Assembly: GCF_002291425.1 (NCBI RefSeq)
Contig: NZ_CP014136.1
Coordinates: 1,674,001 to 1,738,000 of the forward strand
Reading direction: 5' to 3'
DNA: 64,000 bases
Source: Gibbsiella quercinecans
GTDB lineage: Bacteria; Pseudomonadota; Gammaproteobacteria; Enterobacterales; Enterobacteriaceae
Positions within the stretch are counted from its first letter, which is position 1, and the number at the start of each line of letters is the position of its first letter. A program made the translations under genes and the position numbers. The notes beneath the pieces are model-generated. The model had not been told where the DNA came from and made no database searches. It saw nothing but the letters and a program-made list of their open reading frames with translations. Shown piece by piece: positions 17,482 to 26,298 of the stretch.

Positions 17482-18441
17482 ATGGATAACCCAGAGCAGG
17501 TGAGAGCGCCCATGCACAACAATGAAATCCGTTACTTCATGGCGGTGGCCAGCACCGGCTCACTCAGCGCCGCCAGCCAGCAACTGTTTGTGGCCGTTTC
17601 CGCCATCAGCCGGCAAATTCAGCGGCTGGAAAGCCGGCTGGGGGTGCCGCTGTTCGATCGGCATGCCAGGGGGATGGTGCTTAACAGCGCCGGGCAGATT
17701 CTGGAAAACCATGTGCGCCGCAGCATGGCGGATATGGAGCTGGCGATTGCCGAGATCGAAGGCCTGAAATCGGCCCGGCAAACGACGATTCGCGTCGTGT
17801 GCACCGACGGCATCGCATTCAATATGATGCCGACCGTCATGGCCAAGTTCCGCCAACAGCACCCGACGGTCAATTTTTGCCTGTCGGTGGGCAGCGCCCG
17901 GCAGGTGCCGGAAATGGTGCGCAATGGCGAATGCGACGTGGCGCTGAAGTTCAGCCTGTCGCCGGAGTATGGCGTTGATGTGATCGCGACCTTTCCCTCG
18001 CCGTTTCTGGTGGTTATGAAAGAGGATCACCCGCTGGCCACAGCGGATTTTCAACTGGCCGATCTCAACGCTTACCCGGTCGCCCTGCCGGAACAAACGG
18101 CAACCGTGCGCCAGTTGTTTGATCTGTCATGCCGTATGAGCGGGGTTTTTATCGATCCGGTGTTTACCTGCAACCATTTCGCCACGCTGTATGCCTTCAT
18201 CCTTAATACGCCGCAGGCGATCACCATCTGCAGCCATTTCTCACTGTTGTACTGCGCCCGGCGTGATGGTTTACAGATAAGGTCGCTCGACGCCAGGCAA
18301 GTAGGGCAGCGGACATTGCAGATCCAAACGGAAGCCAGCAAGCCAAAAACCGCGGCGCTGAAAACGTTCTTTGATTTTTTAACGGATGAACTCAACACCC
18401 AGGATGAACGCTTTCGCCAGGAGTATCGTATCCCGGGCTGA
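17482..18441 (+). CDS. LysR-family transcriptional regulator
   Basis: 319 residues. An N-terminal helix-turn-helix (YFMAVASTGSLSAASQQLFVAVSAISRQIQRLESRLGVPLFDR; LysR signature) is followed by an effector-binding domain from about residue 100 (IRVVCTDGIAFNMMPTVMAKF). The start at 17482 has GGAAGAGAAG directly before it; ATG at 17512 is an alternative that removes ten non-conserved residues. It reads in the same direction as the peptide transporter and M20 gene, separated by 118 bp, and is the likely local regulator of that cluster. Ligand unknown. Confidence 0.9.
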   Translation: MDNPEQVRAPMHNNEIRYFMAVASTGSLSAASQQLFVAVSAISRQIQRLESRLGVPLFDRHARGMVLNSAGQILENHVRRSMADMELAIAEIEGLKSARQTTIRVVCTDGIAFNMMPTVMAKFRQQHPTVNFCLSVGSARQVPEMVRNGECDVALKFSLSPEYGVDVIATFPSPFLVVMKEDHPLATADFQLADLNAYPVALPEQTATVRQLFDLSCRMSGVFIDPVFTCNHFATLYAFILNTPQAITICSHFSLLYCARRDGLQIRSLDARQVGQRTLQIQTEASKPKTAALKTFFDFLTDELNTQDERFRQEYRIPG

Positions 18442-18450
18442 TCGCCAGGT

Positions 18451-18505
18451 TACGTTCCGCCGTTCGGCACCTTCAATGGCTTCCACACCCGTGCCCCACT
18501 CACCA
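18451..18505. repeat. Direct repeat A, copy 1
   Basis: 55-bp sequence (begins TACGTTCCGCCGTTCGGCAC) repeated at 19273-19327 with about one mismatch. It begins just after the LysR stop codon. No known family recognised. Confidence 0.75.
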
Positions 18506-18540
18506 ATGGCATTGTCTTTCATAAAATCAATGAATGAGGC

Positions 18541-18737
18541 TATACCCAAAATAATTCGAGTTGCAGGACAAAAACGCAAAAGCGTTTTTGAACAGCGCTA
18601 GCGCTGGCCCCGAAGGGGTGAGGCCGTATGGCCGAATCATGCGGCAACGCAGCGAATCCCCAGGAGCTTACTCCAGTAAGTGACTGGGGTGAGCGAGGAA
18701 AGCCAACGCACCTGCGGCTCGAAGTATGAAGGGTATA
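18541..18737. repeat. 197-bp interspersed element with TATACCC/GGGTATA ends, including a terminator-like hairpin
   Basis: The left part TATACCCAAAATAATTCGAG and right end GAAGTATGAAGGGTATA match the ends of the 65-bp element at 6791-6855 (inverted there). Inside, AAAAACGC-AAAA-GCGTTTTT at 18570-18589 is a strong bidirectional intrinsic-terminator shape and probably ends the LysR message. It is an expanded member of the same family and abuts repeat B copy 1. Confidence 0.7.
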
Positions 18738-19004
18738 GGGGGGTTGACCTTCAGCGCGCATCTCGGCCTGCCGAGCAAGGCACCGTTGCCAGGGGCAATC
18801 GGCCACGGACGGATTGAGGCGAGACAAACAGGGAGGTTTGTCGTAGCCGACCCGCCCGGCGACGGTAACGCCGCGAGGGCACCCGCGCAGCGGGCAGGCC
18901 ATGTTAAGTGCAGGCCGGGGTGTCGGGGCCGGGCCTTCGGCCCTGACAATTGCCAGCCACTATTGCCGCAAAGAAATTCGATACGATTAGGGCAATTCCC
19001 TTTA
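18738..19004. repeat. Direct repeat B, copy 1
   Basis: About 267 bp, over 90% alike by eye to 19410-19680. It contains GGCCGGGCCTTCGGCC hairpins and ends in an AATTGCC...GGCAATT inverted pair. Both strands are open because of high GC, but codon patterns are not gene-like. The next 268 bp to 19272 hold no recognised gene. Possibly a prophage-satellite remnant; not established. Confidence 0.7.
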
Positions 19005-19272
19005 CGCTGGTGGTGGCAGAGTACTGTTTTAGCAACGTTCTTTGCCCTGACCGTGAGGGTTTCGGTCGCTATAACTCGGTCGCTTTTTGTCGCACCGTAG
19101 CCCGCGCCCGAGTTAGGGGCCGTGGGCGCGGCCCCTAACGACCCACGCCTGCGCCATATCAGGCGGCCGCTACGCGGCTACCCTCACTGTGTCACTTCGC
19201 ATCACGGCCGGCTACGACAGGCGTCCCTGCCTGTCTCGCCTGAAACCGCCGTCCTGGCGGTTTCGCCTATGC

Positions 19273-19327
19273 TACGTTCCGCCGTTCGGCACCTTCAATG
19301 GCTTCCACACCCGTGCTCCACTCACCA
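19273..19327. repeat. Direct repeat A, copy 2
   Basis: Second copy of the 55-bp sequence described at 18451, again followed by repeat B (82 bp later), giving the order A-B-A-B. Confidence 0.75.
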
Positions 19328-19409
19328 CATGAATCGTCTTTGAAATTAACTTATTAACTCATTAATTTGTGTCAAAACAGGTGGTTAGGTTACCCGGTGG
19401 CGATAGATT

Positions 19410-19680
19410 GGGGGGTTGACGTTTAGCGCGCATCTTGGGCTGCCGAGCAAGGCACCGTTGCTAGGGGCAATCGGCCACGGACGGCCGATTGAGGCGAGAC
19501 AAACAGGGAGGTTTGTCGTAGCCGACCCGCCCGGCGACGGGGACGCGGCGAGGGCACCCGCGCAGCGGGCAGGCCATGTTAAGCGCAGGCCGGGGTGTCG
19601 GGGCCGGGCCTTCGGCCCTGACAATTGCCGTGCACGATTGCCGCAAAGAAACTCGATACGATTAAGGCAATTCCACTTAC
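19410..19680. repeat. Direct repeat B, copy 2
   Basis: Second copy of the roughly 270-bp sequence described at 18738, with small indels (for example an extra GGCC near GGACGGCCGATT). It ends 28 bp before the mtnK stop codon. Confidence 0.7.
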
Positions 19681-19707
19681 ACAACGGGTTACAAATACCA
19701 TTGTTGA

Positions 19708-20907
19708 TTAAGCGTACTGGCGGATCCGCGCCAGCAAGGCATCGATATTCTCAATCCGTTCGGCATTAACAATCAGAAAACGCCCCAGCACCAGCGCCTG
19801 CTGCTGGCATTCCGTGCGCATGGCCGCATCCTCAATGCCGTCCAGATCCGCCACGTGCGACAGACCGATGGTGCGGCGTATCAGCTCGGTACCGCTGTAA
19901 CCCAGGGCATCTTTCCACACCTGTTGCAGGAACTGCTCGGCATAGCCCGGCACCGCCAGCGCCACATCACGCGTATGTTGATGGCACAGCGACAAAAAAC
20001 GGTCGGCAAAAATCAACCACAGTTCGCGCACATCCTGCAGGCGTTGCTCACGCCCGGCGGCAGCCTCACGCGCAGCGAGCAGGCCCGGCAATCCGCAGAA
20101 ATTGAGCAACAGGTTGCCCAGCGCCGTGCCCACGTCAAAGCCGATTGGCCCATAAAAACCAAATTCGGCGTCAATCGCCTTCAGCTTGCCTTCCGCGACA
20201 AATACCGAGCCGCTGTGAATATCCCCGTGCAGCAACGCCTGGGCCTGGCTCTGGAAACGATGCTTCAGGCCGGCCACCGCCAGCTTCAAGTCCGCATCGG
20301 CGCGCAACTCTTGCACCGCAGGCAATAATGCTTCTGCAAACTGGTTACGTTCGTGTTCAATGTAAGGATCGCTAAAAAACAGATCTTCGGTGATCTGGCA
20401 CAGTTCTGGATTGGTAAAGCGTTGAACGTCGGCTTTTTTCTGTTGTGCGTTCTGGTAAAAATCAGAGGTGTGAAACAGCGCCTGCGCCAAATACTCCGCC
20501 AACTGCCCGACCGCCAGCGGATAATAATTGCCCTTGATTAACTCCGAACGCCAAATGTGGTGATCGGAAAGATCCTCCTGCACCATCACGGCCAGTTCAG
20601 GATCGTAATGCAGCACATTAACCGTATGGCGTGGGCAAAAATCAGCGTGCACCCGAAGCGTTTCCGCTTCAATACGCGCCCGATCCAGCGTCAAAGGCCA
20701 GGACTCGCCGACGCAGCGCACATAGGGCAACGCCTGCTTGACGATCACCCGGCTGACGCCCTCGCGATCGCGGATTTTAAACACCAGGTTCAGATTGCCG
20801 TCACCGATCTCTTCCGCGCTCACCAGCGCCTGTGGATCGGCAACCTGCCCATATTGCCGGGCATATTCAACGGCATCAGCAGCCGTAAACGTACGATAAA
20901 GCGACAT
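19708..20907 (-). CDS. mtnK: 5-Methylthioribose kinase
   Basis: 399 residues, full length. It phosphorylates methylthioribose with ATP to 5-methylthioribose 1-phosphate, entering the methionine salvage pathway in the cytoplasm. Seen: [20 protein letters not shown] at the start, [13 protein letters not shown] (nucleotide loop), [13 protein letters not shown] (catalytic Asp) and [16 protein letters not shown] (metal site), as in the APH-like fold of MtnK. It is divergent from mtnA across 140 bp containing MetJ boxes. AGAGGGG precedes the ATG. Confidence 0.96.
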   Translation of the reverse strand: MSLYRTFTAADAVEYARQYGQVADPQALVSAEEIGDGNLNLVFKIRDREGVSRVIVKQALPYVRCVGESWPLTLDRARIEAETLRVHADFCPRHTVNVLHYDPELAVMVQEDLSDHHIWRSELIKGNYYPLAVGQLAEYLAQALFHTSDFYQNAQQKKADVQRFTNPELCQITEDLFFSDPYIEHERNQFAEALLPAVQELRADADLKLAVAGLKHRFQSQAQALLHGDIHSGSVFVAEGKLKAIDAEFGFYGPIGFDVGTALGNLLLNFCGLPGLLAAREAAAGREQRLQDVRELWLIFADRFLSLCHQHTRDVALAVPGYAEQFLQQVWKDALGYSGTELIRRTIGLSHVADLDGIEDAAMRTECQQQALVLGRFLIVNAERIENIDALLARIRQYA

Positions 20908-20951
20908 TCCAACCCCTCTGGTGTCTTACAAAGCGATAATTCTTATTTTTT

Positions 20952-20983
20952 AGACGTAAAAGCATTTGGACGTCTATACATCC
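20952..20983. promoter_or_regulatory. MetJ operator, four tandem met boxes
   Basis: Consecutive 8-mers AGACGTAA, AAGCATTT, GGACGTCT and ATACATCC match the met box AGACGTCT to varying degrees (the first and third best). They lie between divergent mtnK and mtnA and should let MetJ with S-adenosylmethionine repress both. Confidence 0.75.
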
Positions 20984-21047
20984 GCAAATCATGTTGGCAG
21001 AATATGCAGCCAGATGCAATAACAACGCAACAAGGATTTAACCGCTG

Positions 21048-22076
21048 ATGCTAACGATTAACACTACCAGCCTGTCACTGAAAAACAACCAGCTCTGCAT
21101 CCTCGATCAGCAAGCGTTGCCGCAGGAAAAACGTTGGCTGCCCAGCAACAGCGTGGAACAACTGGTTGAACATATTCAGGCCCTGCGCGTGCGCGGCGCG
21201 CCGTTAATCGGCCTGTCGGCCAGCCTGTTGCTGGCATTGCTGGCCGAGCGCGAGCTGCCGCGCGCCGAGCTGGAACAGGCGCTCGCTACGCTGCGCGCGG
21301 CGCGCCCAACGGCCGTTAACCTGATGAACAATCTGGATCGCATGAAGCTAGCGCTGGCGCAGCCGCAGTGGGTAGCCGCCATGGTGGATGAGGCGTTGCG
21401 CCTGGTGGAGGAAGACCGCGCGCAGTGCGATCGCATCGCCGACTACGGCGCGGCGCTGGTGCAGCCCGGCAGCCGCTTGCTGACCCACTGCAATACCGGT
21501 GGCCTGGCGACCGCCGGCGTTGGCACTGCGATTGGCGTGCTGCTGCGGGCGCACCAGCAGGGCAAGGTGGCGCAGGTGTGGGTGGACGAAACCCGCCCGC
21601 TGCTGCAGGGCGGCCGTTTAACCGCCTGGGAGCTGGGTGAGTTGGGCATTCCCTATCGGCTGATTTGCGATTCCATGGCCGCCGGCCTGATGGCGCAGGG
21701 CCAAGTGGATGCGGTGTGGGTGGGCGCCGATCGCATCGCCGCCAACGGCGACGTGGCGAACAAGATCGGCACCTACAGCCTGGCGGTACTGGCGCATTAT
21801 CACGGCATCCCGTTCTACGTAGCGGCGCCGTATACCACGCACGATCCCCTTTGCCCAAACGGTGCGGCGATCCCCATCGAGCAGCGCGCGGCACAAGAAG
21901 TGACCGGCGTCGCCGGCAGCTTCGGCAGTTGCCAATGGGCGCCGGTTGACGCACCGGTGTATAACCCGGCGTTCGACGTCACGCCAGCGGCATTAATCAA
22001 CGGTTGGATCCTGGACAGCGGCGTGATCACGCCGGAACAGGTGAAGGCCGGGGCTTTTCAACGGGCGCTCGGTTAA
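21048..22076 (+). CDS. mtnA: Methylthioribose-1-phosphate isomerase
   Basis: 342 residues. It converts methylthioribose 1-phosphate to the ribulose form. Family motifs: [14 protein letters not shown] near residue 50, [16 protein letters not shown] (catalytic Cys), [38 protein letters not shown] (catalytic Asp) and VAAPYTTHD. It resembles eIF2B-like isomerases and is full length. Divergent from mtnK under shared MetJ boxes; ends at a good terminator shared with mtnD. Confidence 0.96.
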   Translation: MLTINTTSLSLKNNQLCILDQQALPQEKRWLPSNSVEQLVEHIQALRVRGAPLIGLSASLLLALLAERELPRAELEQALATLRAARPTAVNLMNNLDRMKLALAQPQWVAAMVDEALRLVEEDRAQCDRIADYGAALVQPGSRLLTHCNTGGLATAGVGTAIGVLLRAHQQGKVAQVWVDETRPLLQGGRLTAWELGELGIPYRLICDSMAAGLMAQGQVDAVWVGADRIAANGDVANKIGTYSLAVLAHYHGIPFYVAAPYTTHDPLCPNGAAIPIEQRAAQEVTGVAGSFGSCQWAPVDAPVYNPAFDVTPAALINGWILDSGVITPEQVKAGAFQRALG

Positions 22077-22082
22077 AAACAC

Positions 22083-22111
22083 GAACGCGCCATAAAGGCG
22101 CGTTCCTTTTC
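22083..22111. terminator. Intrinsic terminator between mtnA and mtnD
   Basis: AACGCGCC-ATAAA-GGCGCGTT (8-bp stem, 5-base loop) is followed by CCTTTTCC. It lies between convergent stops, and the A/G-rich left flank could let it serve both strands. Confidence 0.8.
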
Positions 22112-22128
22112 CTCACCGCCCGGCGCCG

Positions 22129-22671
22129 TTAATCCAGGCGCGGGTAGGCTTCAGCAATCTTGTCGCCGGTAAAATGCGCCACCCAGCCTTCCGGGTTATC
22201 AAACAGGCGGATCGCCGTAAAGCTCGGCGACGATCCCATGTCGAACCAATGGCGCGTATTGGCCGGCACCGACAGCAGATCGTTTTTCTCACACAGGATC
22301 TGGTAGATCTTGCCGTTCAGGTGCAGGCAGAACAGCCCCGCCCCTTCAACAAAAAAACGTACTTCGTCTTCACCGTGGGTATGTTCAGACAGGAACTTTT
22401 CCCGCAGCACCTGGCGCTGTTCGTTATCCGGGCGCATGCTGATCACATCCCAGCTTTGATAGCCCTTTTCCGCCACCAGGCGGTCGATTTCGTGCTGATA
22501 GGCGGCGATCACCGCCTCCGGCTGCGGGTTTTCCCCCAGCTCGTGGTCGGCCTGCCACCGTTCGAAACGCACGCCAATCTGCGCCAGCTCCTGTTGGATG
22601 GCATTGGCATCATCGCTCTGCCACAGCGCTTGCTGCGGCTCTTTATCGCTGTATATCGTCAATCCACTCAT
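22129..22671 (-). CDS. mtnD: Acireductone dioxygenase
   Basis: 180 residues, the normal size. It oxidises 1,2-dihydroxy-3-keto-5-methylthiopentene to the keto acid KMTB plus formate with Fe2+, or off-pathway to CO with Ni2+. The cupin metal motif is [18 protein letters not shown] (His-x-His ... Glu), with a fourth His in NTRHWFDMG. The start overlaps the mtnC stop by one base, so mtnB-mtnC-mtnD are translationally coupled. Confidence 0.96.
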   Translation of the reverse strand: MSGLTIYSDKEPQQALWQSDDANAIQQELAQIGVRFERWQADHELGENPQPEAVIAAYQHEIDRLVAEKGYQSWDVISMRPDNEQRQVLREKFLSEHTHGEDEVRFFVEGAGLFCLHLNGKIYQILCEKNDLLSVPANTRHWFDMGSSPSFTAIRLFDNPEGWVAHFTGDKIAEAYPRLD

Positions 22672-23357
22672 CAGGCAAACTCCCCTACATTGATATGATC
22701 AAACCGCTTAACCTGCGGATGCCGGCTTTGCTCGTCTGCGTCGTCGCGGATCAGTTGGCAGGTGTGCCAACCGGCTTCCCTCGCTGCGTCCAGTTCCTGG
22801 CGGATATCCGACAGGAACAACAACTCACCCGGCGCAAACCCCGTTGCGCCGGCAATATTCCGGTATGACGCGCTTTCACGCTTGGCGCCGATCCGGGTGT
22901 CAAAGTAGCCACTGAACAACGGCTGCAAATCGCCCGCTTCGCTGTAGCCGAACAGCAGTTTTTGCGCTTCTACCGAACCGGAAGAATAAACATACAGCTT
23001 CAGCCCCTGCTGTTGCCAGGCGGCCAACTGCCCAGCCACTTCCGGGTACACATGGCTACGGAAATCGCCATGGTGATAACCGCTGCGCCAAATGATGCCC
23101 TGCAACGCCTTGAGCGCGGTGGACTTGCGATCTTCATCCATAAAGCGGTAGAGCGCGGCGATCAGCTGCGCCAGATCCGCATCCGGCTGGCCAAGCTCCT
23201 CGCGCAGCGCCGCCAACGGCGCCGCCACTTCAGCATCGTCGGCATGCTGGCGGATAAATGCATCCAGATGCGCCCGCGCATAAGGGAACAGCACCTGATG
23301 CACAAAGCGGATCTCACTGGTGGTGCCTTCAATATCAGTCACAATCGCGCGGATCAT
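22671..23357 (-). CDS. mtnC: Enolase-phosphatase E1
   Basis: 228 residues, HAD family. It enolises and dephosphorylates 2,3-diketo-5-methylthiopentyl-1-phosphate to the acireductone. Seen: [14 protein letters not shown] (motif I with the IEGT variant typical of MtnC), [16 protein letters not shown] (motif II) and [18 protein letters not shown] (motif III). The ATG at 23357 overlaps the mtnB stop (ATGA); earlier open codons are ignored for this reason. Confidence 0.96.
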   Translation of the reverse strand: MIRAIVTDIEGTTSEIRFVHQVLFPYARAHLDAFIRQHADDAEVAAPLAALREELGQPDADLAQLIAALYRFMDEDRKSTALKALQGIIWRSGYHHGDFRSHVYPEVAGQLAAWQQQGLKLYVYSSGSVEAQKLLFGYSEAGDLQPLFSGYFDTRIGAKRESASYRNIAGATGFAPGELLFLSDIRQELDAAREAGWHTCQLIRDDADEQSRHPQVKRFDHINVGEFA

Positions 23358-23968
23358 TTTGCCTCCAGCAAACGGCGTTGCAGTTCGCACTGGAATAAAA
23401 ACTCCAGCCCTTCGAGATGGCGGAGCGCTTCCGCCACCGTATTGCCCCAGCAGTACAGGCCGTGGCCGCGTACCAGAAAACCATACTGCAACGGCGTTTG
23501 CCCGGCGTAGGCCGCAACCCGCGCCGCCAACGCCGGAATATCCTGGTCGTTGTCGAAAATCGGGATGCTGACGCTATCCAGGTGGCTGTGCTGGCCGCTA
23601 AGCGACTTTTGCATTTCATAGCCTTGCAGCACCACGGCCGTGCCCTTTTCCACCCGCGACAGCACCGTGGTATTCACCGAATGGGTGTGCAAAATAGCCC
23701 CCACCTGCGGCGCCAGGCGGTAAACCAGCGTATGCAGGCCGGTTTCCGCTGAAGGCTTCAGGCCGCTGGGAACATGATTGGTTGCCGTTTCCACCAACAG
23801 GAAATCCTGTTCGGTCAGGCTGCCTTTATCTTTGCCGGATGCGGTGACCAGGCAGCGCTCGGCATCCAGGCGCAGCGACATGTTGCCGTCGGTTGCCGGG
23901 CACCAGCCCTTTTCGCCAATCCAGCGGCAGGTGGCCAATAACGCCTGCAGTTGTGAATTTTCTGTCAT
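23354..23968 (-). CDS. mtnB: Methylthioribulose-1-phosphate dehydratase
   Basis: 204 residues, class II aldolase/adducin fold. It dehydrates methylthioribulose 1-phosphate. Metal-binding histidines are in [11 protein letters not shown] and the late [21 protein letters not shown] and SGKDKGSL are the phosphate-binding parts. The start at 23968 ([11 protein letters not shown]) matches enterobacterial MtnB; an ATG pair at 24007/24004 with GGAG upstream is possible. First gene of the mtnBCD operon, facing ybdL across MetJ boxes. Confidence 0.95.
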   Translation of the reverse strand: MTENSQLQALLATCRWIGEKGWCPATDGNMSLRLDAERCLVTASGKDKGSLTEQDFLLVETATNHVPSGLKPSAETGLHTLVYRLAPQVGAILHTHSVNTTVLSRVEKGTAVVLQGYEMQKSLSGQHSHLDSVSIPIFDNDQDIPALAARVAAYAGQTPLQYGFLVRGHGLYCWGNTVAEALRHLEGLEFLFQCELQRRLLEAK

Positions 23969-24106
23969 TATGCTTGCTTCTTCCCAGTGGTCGATAGGCG
24001 CCATCATCCGCCCTGCTCCGCCCCCCGATGGCGCGGAAATTTACTTGCTGCGTAGCTATTGCCGCTTTGTTTATGGCGGGTTGCGGTAAGATCATTTTCT
24101 TACTTT

Positions 24107-24130
24107 AGCCGTCTAAGCGTCTTGATTGCC
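24107..24130. promoter_or_regulatory. MetJ operator between mtnB and ybdL
   Basis: Tandem boxes AGCCGTCT and AAGCGTCT (each close to AGACGTCT) plus a weaker TGATTGCC lie in the 232-bp divergent gap between mtnB and ybdL. They probably coordinate mtnBCD and ybdL-yafV with methionine status. Confidence 0.7.
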
Positions 24131-24200
24131 AAATACTAACATCGTGTTATATTGACAGCAACATGAGTACTAACAACCAAGACGGGGCGTCATTCTATTT

Positions 24201-25361
24201 ATGAGCACTTCAGCACCGGTTCCCGAAAGCAAACTTCCTGCCCTCGGCACGACAATCTTCACCCAAATGAGCGCGCTGGCGCAGCAGCATCAGGCGATCA
24301 ACCTCTCCCAGGGCTTCCCGGACTTCGACGGCCCGGATTACCTGAAAGAACGCCTGGCCTGGCACGTCAGCCAGGGTGCCAACCAATATGCCCCGATGAC
24401 CGGCGTAGCGGCGCTGCGCGAGGCGATTGCCGATAAAACCGCGCAGCTTTATGGCTGGCAGCCGGATGTTAACGCGGAGATCACCGTCACCGCCGGCGCC
24501 ACGGAAGCGCTGTTTGCCGCCATCAGCGCGCTGGTGCGCCCGGGCGACGAGGTGATCTGCTTCGATCCCAGCTATGACAGCTATGCTCCGGCGGTGACGC
24601 TGGCCGGCGGCGAGCTTAAACGCATTGCCCTGCAGCCGCCGGCATTCCGCGTGGACTGGCAGCAGTTTGCTGATGTGCTTTCGCCACGCACCCGTCTGGT
24701 GATCCTCAATACGCCGCACAACCCGTCCGCCACCGTCTGGCAGGCGGAAGATATGCAACAGTTGTGGGCCGCCATCGCCGAACGTGAAATCTATGTGTTG
24801 AGCGATGAAGTCTACGAGCACATCTGCTTTGCCAAAGGCGGCCATGCCAGCGTGCTGGCGCACCCGCAACTGCGCCAGCGCTCGGTGGCCGTATCTTCGT
24901 TTGGTAAAACCTACCATATGACCGGCTGGAAAGTGGGTTACTGCGTTGCCCCCGCCGCGATCAGCGCCGAGGTGCGCAAGGTGCACCAATACCTGACCTT
25001 CTCGGTCAATACTCCGGCACAGCTGGCGCTGGCCGATATGCTGCGCGCCGATCCTGAACACTGGCGCCAACTGCCGGCGTTCTACCGCGCCAAACGCGAT
25101 CGCTTTGTGCAGGCGCTGGAGAACAGCCGGTTGGAAATCTTGCCCTGCGAAGGCACCTACTTCCTGCTGGCGGATTACAGCGCGGTGTCCGATCTGGACG
25201 ACGTCGAATTTTGCCGCTGGCTCACCGAGCACGTCGGTGTGGCGGCCATTCCACTTTCCGTTTTTTGCGCCGATCCCTTCCCTCATAAATTAATCCGGCT
25301 GTGTTTTGCCAAACAGGATGCCACGCTGGATGCGGCTGCGGAGCGTTTATGTCGACTTTAA
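24201..25361 (+). CDS. ybdL: Methionine (KMTB) aminotransferase
   Basis: 386 residues, PLP fold type I. Very like E. coli YbdL throughout (SKLPALGTTIFTQMSALAQQHQAINLSQGFPDFDGP; NTPHNPSA; SSFGKTYHMTGWKVGYC with the PLP lysine). It prefers methionine and aromatic amino acids, and here it would convert 4-methylthio-2-oxobutanoate back to methionine as the last salvage step. The yafV start overlaps its end. The context beside mtnBCD with MetJ boxes supports the MtnE-like role. Confidence 0.94.
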   Translation: MSTSAPVPESKLPALGTTIFTQMSALAQQHQAINLSQGFPDFDGPDYLKERLAWHVSQGANQYAPMTGVAALREAIADKTAQLYGWQPDVNAEITVTAGATEALFAAISALVRPGDEVICFDPSYDSYAPAVTLAGGELKRIALQPPAFRVDWQQFADVLSPRTRLVILNTPHNPSATVWQAEDMQQLWAAIAEREIYVLSDEVYEHICFAKGGHASVLAHPQLRQRSVAVSSFGKTYHMTGWKVGYCVAPAAISAEVRKVHQYLTFSVNTPAQLALADMLRADPEHWRQLPAFYRAKRDRFVQALENSRLEILPCEGTYFLLADYSAVSDLDDVEFCRWLTEHVGVAAIPLSVFCADPFPHKLIRLCFAKQDATLDAAAERLCRL

Positions 25362-26122
25362 AAATCACCCTGTTACAGCACCCGCTGGTTTGGCGCGACG
25401 GGGCGGCCAACCTGCAGCAGTTTGACGCCGCGCTGGCGGCGATCGCCGGCCGGGATGTCATCGTGCTGCCGGAAATGTTCACCACCGGCTTTGCGATGGA
25501 TGCCGGTGAAAGCGCGCTGCCGGAACCGCAGGTGATTGAATGGCTGCACGCCTGGGCCAAGAAAACCAATGCGCTGATCGGCGGCAGCGTGGCGCTGAAA
25601 ACCCCGCAGGGCGCGGTTAACCGCTTCCTGCTGGTAGAGCCGGGCGGCAACGTGCATGGTTACGATAAACGCCACCTGTTCCGCATGGCCGGCGAACATC
25701 AGCACTATCAGGCGGGTAAACAGCGCAAGGTGGTTGAATGGCGCGGCTGGCGTATCCTGCCGCAAATCTGTTACGACCTACGCTTCCCGGTGTGGTCACG
25801 CAACCTGCAGGATTACGATCTGGCCCTGTACGTCGCCAACTGGCCGGCGCCGCGCAGCCTGCACTGGCAAACGCTGCTGGCGGCGCGCGCCATCGAAAAC
25901 CAGGCATACGTGGCCGGTTGCAACCGGGTGGGGGAAGACGGCAACGGCCTGCACTACAGCGGCGACAGCCTGATCATCAGCCCGCAGGGGGAAGTGCTCG
26001 CGCAGGCAGAGCCCGGCCAGCCGGCCAGGCTGGATGCCGATCTGTCGCTGGAAAACCTGCAAACCTACCGCAATGCCTTCCCGGCATGGCGCGATGCCGA
26101 CAGCTTCCTGCTCCACGATTAA
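25349..26122 (+). CDS. yafV: Omega-amidase / nitrilase-family hydrolase
   Basis: 257 residues. The nitrilase triad is visible: Glu in VLPEMFTTGFAM, Lys in YDKRHLFRM, Cys in ILPQICYDLRFPVWSRN. Close to E. coli YafV. The omega-amidase hydrolyses alpha-ketoglutaramate left after glutamine-dependent transamination of KMTB, pulling the salvage reaction forward. The ATG at 25349 overlaps ybdL by 13 bases, so the pair is coupled. A terminator follows 18 bases after the stop. Confidence 0.92.
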   Translation: MSTLKITLLQHPLVWRDGAANLQQFDAALAAIAGRDVIVLPEMFTTGFAMDAGESALPEPQVIEWLHAWAKKTNALIGGSVALKTPQGAVNRFLLVEPGGNVHGYDKRHLFRMAGEHQHYQAGKQRKVVEWRGWRILPQICYDLRFPVWSRNLQDYDLALYVANWPAPRSLHWQTLLAARAIENQAYVAGCNRVGEDGNGLHYSGDSLIISPQGEVLAQAEPGQPARLDADLSLENLQTYRNAFPAWRDADSFLLHD

Positions 26123-26140
26123 CCCAGTGTAGTTTTAAGC

Positions 26141-26168
26141 CAAGGGGGCGGCGCCTTTGCCGCCCCTT
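26141..26168. terminator. Terminator, left copy of 28-bp direct repeat flanking the accessory cassette
   Basis: The GC stem GGGGCGGC/GCCGCCCC-type hairpin within 28 bases starting CAAGGGGGCGGC is followed by CTT. The identical 28 bases occur at 30768-30795 in the same orientation, so the terminator brackets the cassette. Confidence 0.85.
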
Positions 26169-26298
26169 CAAACTGCCGACAAAATTTGGTATCAGGGAAA
26201 GCATACCGTAAGCGTCGTAGCGGCTTAGTCCGTTGCTTTGCCAATTATATCTGGTTAAGTATTATGGCGACTATTTATCCATATAAAAGGAATTTGAC

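Noticed and set aside
18451-19680. Repeat block considered as a CRISPR array
   Set aside because: Only two copies of each of two unequal repeats, far too long and without regular spacers or cas genes.
18668-19684. Several 60-120 codon frames on both strands of repeat B
   Set aside because: Both strands are open in many frames because of GC content, the two copies do not keep a common frame at their ends, and no start signals are convincing.
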